Source: Microbacterium sp. B35-30
GTDB lineage: Bacteria; Actinomycetota; Actinomycetes; Actinomycetales; Microbacteriaceae
DNA length: 64,000 nucleotides
Reading direction: 5' to 3'
Assembly (NCBI RefSeq): GCF_010634855.1
Contig: NZ_MWLQ01000010.1
Location: 1 to 64,000 of the forward strand
Of this stretch, positions 1-6,515 are shown one piece after another; the first letter of the stretch is position 1; each line of letters starts with the position of its first letter. Below the pieces are notes generated by a model. The model did not search any database. It was given only the letters and a program-made list of their open reading frames with translations, and had not been told where the DNA came from. Made by a program: the position numbers and the translations under genes.

Positions 1-159
1 GGCGCTCTGGCGCCCGCAGTCGAAACGCGTGGAGTGTGCGGGAGTGTCGGGGTGTGCGCCGGGTTGGGGGCGTTTCGACTCGCTCGTTCCTCGCTCGCTC
101 AACGACCGGGAATGTCGGTCGTTGAGCGGAGGGCGCTCTGGCGCCCGCAGTCGAAACGC
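1..159. repeat. Palindromic repeat units left of the GIY-YIG gene
   Basis: A truncated unit (right arm only, 1-28) and one complete unit (70-159). A complete unit has a left arm running from GCGTTTCGACT to CTCAACGACCGG, a short loop, and a right arm running from CGGTCGTTGAGCGG to AGTCGAAACGC. The outer ends of the arms are reverse complements. The right arm holds its own small hairpin (GGGCGC/GCGCCC). The ~23-40 nt between units is also conserved (..GGAGTGT.CGGGAG..). No coding function is seen; every frame through the unit is open only because of composition. Confidence 0.9.
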
Positions 160-278
160 GTGGAGTGTCCGGGAGTGTTCAGGCCCAGCGACTCCTCCAC
201 ATCGCGCCGCGGCCCCGGCGCATCCACATAGAGCCACTGCCCCGGCTCGCGGCTTGCCACCGCGAGCAGGATGAACGC

Positions 279-572
279 ATGGGTTTCGTCTACATCCTGC
301 GGTGCGCCGACGGCACGTATTACGTCGGCAGCACCGTCGACCTCGCCCGACGCCTCGATGCGCACAACACCGGCATGGGCTCTGCGTATACGCGGCGTCG
401 GCTGCCGGTGGAGCTCGCGTGGGCGCAGGAGTTCGCGCGCATCGACGAGGCCTTCGCCTGGGAGAAGCGGATTCAAGGATGGAGCCACGGCAAGCGCGAG
501 GCGTTCATGGCCGGCGGCATCGACGCTGTGATCGGTTGGAGCAAGCGCGGCTCGGCACCGCCCTCGCCATAG
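279..572 (+). CDS. GIY-YIG single-domain nuclease (UPF0213/YhbQ-like)
   Basis: A 97-residue protein that is essentially one GIY-YIG domain. The N-terminus MGFVYILRCADGTYYVGST carries the two beta-strand motifs (VYI and YYVG). A conserved basic stretch with the NTG...YTRRR pattern follows, and the FAWEKRIQGW segment supplies the expected catalytic glutamate. Length and motif order match the small UPF0213/YhbQ-type family, which has DNA-nicking or endonuclease activity where tested. The start at 279 was chosen because GAGCAGG lies 8 nt upstream and the motif begins at once; an earlier in-frame ATG at 165 would add a stretch unlike the family. The gene sits inside an array of palindromic repeats, with units on both sides, and shares no operon with any neighbour. 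A role in repeat maintenance is inference only. Confidence 0.85.
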   Translation: MGFVYILRCADGTYYVGSTVDLARRLDAHNTGMGSAYTRRRLPVELAWAQEFARIDEAFAWEKRIQGWSHGKREAFMAGGIDAVIGWSKRGSAPPSP

Positions 573-601
573 GAGAGCCCGGCGTTGCTCGTTGGTCAGG
601 C

Positions 602-1230
602 GCGTTTCGACTCGCTCGTTCCTCGCTCGCTCAACGACCGGGATTTCCGGTCGTTGAGCGGAGGGCGCTCTGGCGCCCGCAGTCGAAACGCCTGGAGTGT
701 GCGGGAGTGTCCGGGGCGTTTCGACTCGCTCGTTCCTCGCTCGCTCAACGACCGGGGGAGAGGCTGCCCCCGGTCGTTGAGCGGAGGGCGCTCTGGCGCC
801 CGCAGACGAAACGCCCCGAGTGTGCGGGAGGGTCAGCCGCGTTTCGACTCGCTCGTTCCTCGCTCGCTCAACGACCGGGAATGTCGGTCGTTGAGCGGAG
901 GGCGCTCTGGCGCCCGCAGTCGAAACGCCTGGAGTGTGCGGGAGGGTCAGGGGCGTTTCGACTCGCTCGTTCCTCGCTCGCTCAACGACCGGGGGAGAGG
1001 CTGCCCCCGGTCGTTGAGCGGAGGGCGCTCTGGCGCCCGTAGTCGAAACGCCTGGAGTGTGCGGGAGGGTCAGGGGCGTTTCGACTCGCTCGTTCCTCGC
1101 TCGCTCAACGACCGGGAATGTCGGTCGTTGAGCGGAGGGCGCTCTGGCGCCCGCAGACGAAACGCCTGGAGTGTGCGGGAGTGTCCGGGGCGTTTCGACT
1201 CGCTCGTTCCCCGCTCGCTCAACGACCGGG
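602..1230. repeat. Tandem palindromic repeat array, alternating 114/123-bp period
   Basis: Units start at about 602, 716, 839, 953, 1076 and 1190 (the last is only a left arm, ending ~1230). The start-to-start distances alternate 114, 123, 114, 123, 114. The difference is in the loop: a short loop (GAATGT or GGATTTC) alternates with a longer GC-rich one (GGGAGAGGCTGCCCCC). The array therefore grew by duplication of a ~237-bp dimer. The ~24-nt spacers (CTGGAGTGTGCGGGAGGGTC-type) are near-identical. The array ends 9 nt before the stop codon of the minus-strand flippase gene and may act as its transcription end. Confidence 0.9.
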
Positions 1231-1239
1231 TCGACGGTG

Positions 1240-2850
1240 TCAGCGGTTCTGCTCGAGCTGCTTCTTCTCGATCTCGGCGTCGAGCACGTCCTCGGGGGTG
1301 GCGGCGTCTTCGAGCAGCACGCTCTCGAACGCGTCGGCTCCCGCTGCGCCGACGGGTGCGGCATCCGTCATGTCGCCGTTCTCCGCACCCGTGGCACGGT
1401 CCTTCGGCTTGCGCATCTGCTTCACGAAGCCCATGATCTGGGCCGCGTCGCGCCGGTAGGCGGGGATCAGCAGCAGGGGCGCCAGCACGAGCGCGCCCGC
1501 GGCGCCGCCGACGATGATCTCGAGAATCGGGATGAGGTCGACGGCGCGGGTCGCGGCGAACGCCGAGCCGAAGGCGAGCAGCGCGAACAGCAGTGGGCGC
1601 AGCACGGGGTAGACGATGTCGCCGCCGCGCACGAAGGTGCCGCGGATCGCGAAAGCGAAGCCGGGAATCAGGAGCAGGGCCGACAGGATGCCGTAGGTCA
1701 GGGCGAGTCCGTAGATCCCGCCGCACCAGATTCCGACGAAGAATCCGACGACCACGAGCGGCCGCGCGATGAGGTCGTAGAGCAGCTGCTGATGCGAGCG
1801 GCCCATGGTGATGAACAGCCAGCCGCGCACCTTGCCGATGCCCTGCGCGATGCCGGCGATGGCGAGGATGCTGAACAGCACGGCGGCCTGCTCCCAGCCG
1901 GGGCCGAGCAGGATGGCGAACAGGGGCTCCGACACCGTCGCGAGGATCGCGTAGGTGGGCAGCGTGAGATAGCCGATCACGAGCAGGGCGCCGCGGATGT
2001 AGCGGCGGTAGCGGTCGCCGTCGTCCTGCAGCTTGCTGAGCACGGGCAGGGCGACGCGCCCGATCGGCCCGTTCAGCTGCTGCAGCGGCATGAGGAAGAG
2101 CGCGTACGCGCGCGAGTACTGACCGAGCACGGCTGGCCCGAGCTGGTGGCCGATGATCACGGTGTCCGCGTTGCGCTCGACGTAGTTGAGCAGCTCGGCG
2201 CCGAAGATGCTCCCGCCGCGCGTGACGAGGGGCAGCACGTCGCGGTGGATGCGTGGCCAGCCGGGCCGGGGGCGCATCGCGAGCCACAGCATCACGAGCC
2301 GCACGACCAGTCCGGTGCCGACCATGACGATGAGCGCCCAGTACCCCCAGCCGAGCAGACCCGCGGTGATCGCTGCCGCGACACCGCCCACCATCGAGAC
2401 CACGTCGATGCGGGCCAGCAGCGCGAACTTCAGGTCGCGGGTCGCGCGCGCCTGCAGCGGCATGGTGAGTCCGTTGACGATGAGACTCGGCGCGATCACG
2501 AGCGTGATGAGCACGAGCTGGGGCTCGCCATAGAGGGTCGCGATGAGGGGCGCGCATGCCGCGAGGATGCCGCCCATCACCACGCCGAGGCTCAATGCGA
2601 GCCAGAAGAGGCTCCGCCAGGCGCGCTCCGAGATCTCGCGCGCCTGGATGATCGCACCGGTGAGGCCGAAGTCGCGGACGAGGTCGATGATTCCCGAGAT
2701 CGCCGTGACCATCGCGACCAGACCGAAGTCTTCGGGGCTCAAGAGGCGCCCGAGCAGCATGATCGCGGCCATCTGGATGAGGGTCTTGCCCCACATCCCG
2801 CCCATGGTCACGACGATGCCGCGCGACGCGCGGTGAGCCAGGTCGGTCAT
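1240..2850 (-). CDS. Wzx-type polysaccharide flippase (MOP superfamily)
   Basis: A 536-residue polytopic membrane protein of the oligosaccharide flippase/Wzx family, which moves undecaprenyl-linked repeat units to the outer face of the membrane. The N-terminal pattern GRLLSPEDFGLVAMV is the usual signature of this group. About 12-14 hydrophobic segments follow, then a charged cytoplasmic tail of ~60 residues rich in Asp, Glu and Lys. The start codon at 2850 overlaps the stop of the upstream beta-helix gene (ATGA), so the genes are likely translationally coupled. It is the last gene of a four-gene minus-strand operon. A second, only distantly similar flippase lies at 20134-21627, so this locus may export a different glycan. 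Substrate not predictable. Confidence 0.88.
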   Translation of the reverse strand: MTDLAHRASRGIVVTMGGMWGKTLIQMAAIMLLGRLLSPEDFGLVAMVTAISGIIDLVRDFGLTGAIIQAREISERAWRSLFWLALSLGVVMGGILAACAPLIATLYGEPQLVLITLVIAPSLIVNGLTMPLQARATRDLKFALLARIDVVSMVGGVAAAITAGLLGWGYWALIVMVGTGLVVRLVMLWLAMRPRPGWPRIHRDVLPLVTRGGSIFGAELLNYVERNADTVIIGHQLGPAVLGQYSRAYALFLMPLQQLNGPIGRVALPVLSKLQDDGDRYRRYIRGALLVIGYLTLPTYAILATVSEPLFAILLGPGWEQAAVLFSILAIAGIAQGIGKVRGWLFITMGRSHQQLLYDLIARPLVVVGFFVGIWCGGIYGLALTYGILSALLLIPGFAFAIRGTFVRGGDIVYPVLRPLLFALLAFGSAFAATRAVDLIPILEIIVGGAAGALVLAPLLLIPAYRRDAAQIMGFVKQMRKPKDRATGAENGDMTDAAPVGAAGADAFESVLLEDAATPEDVLDAEIEKKQLEQNR

Positions 2851-4130
2851 TTCCAGATCGACTTCAGGTACGCGTCGGTGGGGGCGGGCACCAGGGCGTC
2901 GAACTGGCCGGCGCCCCATGAATCCATCGAGCTGTCGTAGGTCCAGCGGCCCGACGCGACAGGGTTGCGCGTGGTCGCCTCCGCGTACGAGACCTTGGTG
3001 TTCGAGACGCCGCCCCACTTGCTGCGGTACATCGAGCCGAAGATGTACGAGTCCTTGGCGTAGAGCTGGAAGTCCTCGCCGATCCCGTTGAGGGCCTGCG
3101 CGAGCTTCGGGGCGTCGGCGTCGGCGGGCTTGGGGTAGCGGGCGCGGATCGCAGTGGCCTGCGACGTGATGATGCTGTGGTCGAGCGTGAGGAATGGCGT
3201 GCCCGTGCTCGGGTCGTCGCTGCGCATGCCGCCGATCTGCAGGGCGCAGTTGAGCGAGCCGAAGAAGGTCGTGTCGCGCACGGTGAGCCCCCGGTACCAG
3301 CCCGACCCGTACATCTGGATCGTGTCGACGTGGTCGGTGGCGCCGGTGGGCCGGAACACCGGTGCCGAGTAGCATCCGTCCCACACACTGTCGGTGAGCA
3401 CGCAGTCGGCGCCCGCGGCGTAGCCGAGCGGGTCCGAGATGTCGGATTTCGCGTTGCCCATGACGATCTCGTAGGCCCCGCACTCGCGGGTCGTCGCGCC
3501 GTACGACGAGGCCATGCTGAGGCCGTCCGACATGGTGGACTGCGCCCAGGCGCTGCGCGTGCAGTTGGTCAGCAGCACGTCGACGCCGTTGATGCGGGCG
3601 AAGGTGACGCCGTACACCTCGCGCAGGCGCGCCGGCTCGGTGATGATCACCGAGCCCCAGCCGTCGCGGGGCGAGACGAGCACGTTCTTGCTCCACTGGG
3701 CGCTGCCCAGGCCCTGCAGCACAGCCTTCGATCCCGACGACGCGCCCAGGCCGGGAAGGGTGCCCGGACGCACCTTGATGTGCACGCCGGCGGCGGCTTT
3801 CGATGCGGTGACCGCCAGCAGCGCGGTGCGGATGGCCGCCCACGTGCAGGCGACCTCGACCGTCGTGACGGGGTCGCCGATCCAGGGCGTGTGGGCGGGC
3901 CAGTGGGTGCCGTTGGGTCCGAACGAGCGAATCACCGCGGGGCGGGCAGCGCCGACGATGGCTGCGGGCGCAGCGGTCGGAACGGAAGATGCGGAGGCCG
4001 AGGGGACGGATGCCGTCGCCGACGGCGACGCCGCGGTCTGGGCGGGTGCGCACATGGCGGTGGCCGCCGCGGGCGCGGCGACGGCGAGCAGTCGTACGAA
4101 GGAGCGGCGGCTGAGCGGGTTCGCGGTCAT
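2847..4130 (-). CDS. Tat-exported right-handed beta-helix-like protein
   Basis: 427 residues. The N-terminus has a twin-arginine motif (SRRSFVRLL, Arg8-Arg9) followed by an Ala-rich hydrophobic stretch, so export by Tat is likely. A Ser/Ala/Pro-rich linker of ~40 residues follows. The rest resembles a parallel beta-helix of the pectate-lyase-like fold: successive short segments with Asn/Asp/Gly turns such as TLDHSIITS and VLLTNCTRS. No catalytic set was identified, so it could be a lyase, a hydrolase or a binding protein. A cysteine at MCAPA near the signal end could be lipidated, but the lipobox is poor. The gene overlaps both neighbours by ATGA, placing it tightly between the acyltransferase and the flippase. 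This suggests a role in trimming or modifying the exported polysaccharide, which is inference. Confidence 0.75.
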   Translation of the reverse strand: MTANPLSRRSFVRLLAVAAPAAATAMCAPAQTAASPSATASVPSASASSVPTAAPAAIVGAARPAVIRSFGPNGTHWPAHTPWIGDPVTTVEVACTWAAIRTALLAVTASKAAAGVHIKVRPGTLPGLGASSGSKAVLQGLGSAQWSKNVLVSPRDGWGSVIITEPARLREVYGVTFARINGVDVLLTNCTRSAWAQSTMSDGLSMASSYGATTRECGAYEIVMGNAKSDISDPLGYAAGADCVLTDSVWDGCYSAPVFRPTGATDHVDTIQMYGSGWYRGLTVRDTTFFGSLNCALQIGGMRSDDPSTGTPFLTLDHSIITSQATAIRARYPKPADADAPKLAQALNGIGEDFQLYAKDSYIFGSMYRSKWGGVSNTKVSYAEATTRNPVASGRWTYDSSMDSWGAGQFDALVPAPTDAYLKSIWK

Positions 4131-5176
4131 CGTGGGGGCCTTCCGTCGGAGGTGGACAGCTTTCCGGATGACGAGGTGGTCGCGATTGTATGGCGGGAAG
4201 GCCACGCGAACAGCAGGTCGAGGGCGGGCAGCACGCGCAGCAGCCGCACCATGACGACGCCCGCGCCGAGCCCGAACGCGCAGCCGACGGCGAGGGCGAT
4301 CCAGGCGTTCCCGGTGAGGGCGCCGAGCGCGACGCCGGCGCTCGCCGGCCACCAGTGCACGATGTAGTACACCAGCGAGTCGCGCCCCACGGCGCGCAGG
4401 GGTCGCAGCATCCGTGCCGATCCGATGCGGCGCGCGATCACGATCGCGATACCGATGCCGCCGGCGGCGAACGGCGCCGACAGGGCGGTGTACCGCAAGC
4501 CGACGCCCACGGCCGCCGCGGCGACGGTGGCGAGGGCGAGTGCCGCGCAGCCCCAGATGACCCAGCGGCGCGCGAGGGTGCGCTCGAGCGCGCCGACGTG
4601 CTGCGAGAACCACACGCCGATCATGAAGAACACCAGCAGCAAGAAGAACCGCCGGGCGCCGAAGTCGGGCACGAGGGCGGCGGCGACGAGCGCGCCGGCG
4701 GCGATCCACAGCGGCGGCACGCGGGGCGTGACGAGCGCGATCATATAGAAGAGGAACAGGTCGTACAGGAACCACAGGTGCTCGACCGGGTCGTACAGCG
4801 GCAGCAGCAGGTCCCAGGCGGTGACGACGTGCGCGGTGACGCCGCCGACGATCCCTTCACGGATGCCGAACCCGTACAGCAGCGCGAGCGCGATGACCGA
4901 CCACACGAGGTAGGGGTACAGCACGCGGCGCACCTTGCCGGTGACGTAGGCGCGCGGGCCGCGGGCGAGTGAGGCGCTGACGAGAAGTCCCGAGAGGAAC
5001 ACCATCAGCGGCATGCGCACGGGGGAGAAGACGGTGTTGAGCACCCACGCGACCTCGGGTGCGCCGAGAGGGGAGGAGCTCGCGAAGAGCACGGCGTGAT
5101 TGAACACCACGAGGATGATCGACGTCCCGCGGAGGACGTCCATCCATTCGATGCGCGACTTCTCGACCGCTGTCAT
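4127..5176 (-). CDS. Acyltransferase family 3 membrane protein
   Basis: 349 residues with about ten hydrophobic segments, typical of the acyltransferase-3 family (OafA/NodX/WcfS-like enzymes that O-acetylate or succinylate sugars). The N-terminal signature RIEWMDVLRGTSI is present with Arg16-Gly17, and the expected His is at 27 (VVFNH). The C-terminal basic tail is short, with no SGNH domain. It sits between the surface-protein gene (14-nt gap) and the beta-helix gene (ATGA overlap) in a minus-strand operon with a flippase. Decoration of an extracellular polysaccharide or cell-wall glycan is the natural reading; the acyl group and acceptor cannot be told from sequence. Confidence 0.85.
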   Translation of the reverse strand: MTAVEKSRIEWMDVLRGTSIILVVFNHAVLFASSSPLGAPEVAWVLNTVFSPVRMPLMVFLSGLLVSASLARGPRAYVTGKVRRVLYPYLVWSVIALALLYGFGIREGIVGGVTAHVVTAWDLLLPLYDPVEHLWFLYDLFLFYMIALVTPRVPPLWIAAGALVAAALVPDFGARRFFLLLVFFMIGVWFSQHVGALERTLARRWVIWGCAALALATVAAAAVGVGLRYTALSAPFAAGGIGIAIVIARRIGSARMLRPLRAVGRDSLVYYIVHWWPASAGVALGALTGNAWIALAVGCAFGLGAGVVMVRLLRVLPALDLLFAWPSRHTIATTSSSGKLSTSDGRPPR

Positions 5177-5190
5177 CAGGTTCGGCGCGC

Positions 5191-5964
5191 TCAGGTTCTC
5201 CTGCGCCGGCTCAGCGCGATTCCGACGGTGATGGCCGCCACGGCGGCGAGGGTCGCGGCGACGGTCCAGCCGACGGCGGCGCCGGTGGCTGCAAGGGCGC
5301 CGTCGGCAGCGGCCGACGTGGGGGTCGCCGCCGCCGACGGCACAGGCGTCGCCGACCCCGTCGACACGGGTGTCGTCGGGGTGGGAGTCGGCGTCGCCGT
5401 CTGGGTGGGCGTGGGAGTCGCTCCCGGGGTCGATGTGGTCGGGGTCGGTGTCGGCGTGGCTCCCGGCGTCACTGGGGTCACGGTCGCAGTCGGGTTTGGT
5501 GTCGGTGTCGGGGTCGGTGTGACGTCACAGCCGATGACGGTGATGAGCGGGCTCGGGTAGGCGATGAGTCCGGTGGTCCATGACGGCTCGGCGTCGTCAG
5601 GGGTGGCGTAGCCGTAGGCGATCGCGGACGCGTCGTGGAACTCGTCGCAAGTGTGACCGTAGACGGTCGCGTCGTAGTTGCGCACCTCGCCCGGTTCGTA
5701 GCGGCTCGGCCCCCATGTGTACACCTCGCCGCCGGGAGCGGTGACGCGTGCGGCGCCCCACGCCGGGACGGACGAGAGGTTGCGGGTGTACACCGAGATG
5801 TCCACCTCGCCCGGCGTCGTGAAGTCGAGCACCACACTCGCTTCGCCGATGACCGCGCTGGTCTCGGCCGACGCCGCGTGGACGACGGCGAGTGCTCCTC
5901 CGCCGAGGCCGAGAGTGATCGCGGCTGCCAGGATTGTGACTCGTCTGCCTCTACTGGTGTGCAC
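5191..5964 (-). CDS. Surface protein with Thr-Pro stalk and LAATG sorting signal
   Basis: 257 residues from a GTG start at 5964. That start was chosen because GGGGGAG lies 4 nt upstream; the longer reading from 6033 has no ribosome site and runs through a terminator-like hairpin. Layout: signal peptide (about 1-35), a small beta-rich domain of ~110 residues with Cys pairs, a ~75-residue Thr-Pro-rich stalk (TPTPTP repeats), then LAATG at about 224-228, a hydrophobic helix, and a basic end (SRRRRT). LAxTG is the motif preferred by class E sortases of high-GC Gram-positives, so covalent wall attachment is likely. It is the first gene of the minus-strand operon ending with the flippase. The globular domain was not recognised. 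Confidence 0.75.
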   Translation of the reverse strand: MHTSRGRRVTILAAAITLGLGGGALAVVHAASAETSAVIGEASVVLDFTTPGEVDISVYTRNLSSVPAWGAARVTAPGGEVYTWGPSRYEPGEVRNYDATVYGHTCDEFHDASAIAYGYATPDDAEPSWTTGLIAYPSPLITVIGCDVTPTPTPTPNPTATVTPVTPGATPTPTPTTSTPGATPTPTQTATPTPTPTTPVSTGSATPVPSAAATPTSAAADGALAATGAAVGWTVAATLAAVAAITVGIALSRRRRT

Positions 5965-5980
5965 GGTGCTCCCCCAAGCC

Positions 5981-6021
5981 CAAAGAAAACGCCCGGGGCC
6001 GTTCCCTTCCGGCTCCGGGCG
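5981..6021 (-). terminator. Terminator-like hairpin 20 nt upstream of the surface-protein start
   Basis: On the minus strand CGCCCGG plus four more paired bases, a ~10-nt loop and the complementary arm end in CCGGGCG, immediately followed by TTTTCTTT. This is a good intrinsic terminator of ~11 bp. Lying between any upstream promoter and the GTG at 5964, it either ends a short upstream transcript or serves as a conditional attenuator for the surface-protein operon. Confidence 0.6.
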
Positions 6022-6092
6022 GCAGTGCCCCATCTAGGTGCCACGCTACGGCGATCTCGCCGACGGGGGGTTACTGTCGCGTTTCGTCTCGG

Positions 6093-6251
6093 TTAAGCCC
6101 GGTGTTCAGGACTTTCGGGTGCTGGGGTGTCGCCGTAGTAGTGCCGCACGGACTCGCGGGAGTCGATCACGAGGAGCGCGTACAGCGTGACGGCCGCGGT
6201 AGCGGCGACCGCGACGAACGCAAGGGCGACGGTGGCGATGACTCGGATCAC
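6093..6251 (-). CDS. Possible small single-pass membrane protein
   Basis: 52 codons from a GTG at 6251. The product is one hydrophobic helix (VIATVALAFVAVAATAAVTL region) followed by a short polar tail (VRHYYGDTPAPESPEHRA). A GGAG lies about 13 nt upstream, a weak ribosome site. The position just before the intrinsic terminator at 5981-6021 fits a short independent transcript. The hydrophobic block and the charge switch after it argue against chance, but the extended frame upstream is Arg-rich and unconvincing, and no family was recognised. Treat as tentative. Confidence 0.35.
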   Translation of the reverse strand: MIRVIATVALAFVAVAATAAVTLYALLVIDSRESVRHYYGDTPAPESPEHRA

Positions 6252-6502
6252 GGTGGGGACGAGGCTCCGGGACGGTTGGGCGAGGTGGTGGCGCCCATCA
6301 AGCTTAGGCGCTCGACCGCCGTGCCCACCGGCATGGTGGACTTCGCGGCGACGACGTCGCCGGGGTGCAGGTGCGGCAACAGTGCGCCAACGGCGCCTCG
6401 CCGGCTTGGACCGCGCCGAGGTATCTGGATCCGATCGCAGACAGACGCAGCGACGCCTCGGCGCGACGCCTTGCTCACCGGGGTCTCTCAATCAGTGGCC
6501 AC

Positions 6503-6515
6503 TAGCATGGCACGG
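6503..6515 (+). promoter_or_regulatory. -10 element (TAGCAT) for a leaderless DUF4012 mRNA
   Basis: TAGCAT at 6503-6508 fits the actinobacterial TANNNT -10 box. Exactly six bases separate it from the GTG at 6515 and no Shine-Dalgarno is present, so transcription probably starts at the start codon. Confidence 0.5.

Noticed and set aside
1..1230. CRISPR array
   Set aside because: The repeated unit is ~90 bp and palindromic over its whole length, the spacers are conserved rather than unique, and no cas gene is near.
99..1364. 421-aa minus-strand protein with repeated VVERARNERVETP blocks
   Set aside because: It is a translation of the palindromic repeats; the plus strand gives similar long frames through the same DNA. 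It also runs over the GIY-YIG gene and the flippase 3' end.
1070..2794. 574-aa minus-strand Arg/Pro-rich frame
   Set aside because: Out-of-frame shadow of the flippase gene, with no motif and no start site.
5191..6033. Longer start (ATG 6033) for the LAATG surface protein
   Set aside because: It would place the terminator-like hairpin inside the gene and lacks a ribosome site, whereas GTG 5964 has GGGGGAG at good distance and begins a proper signal peptide.
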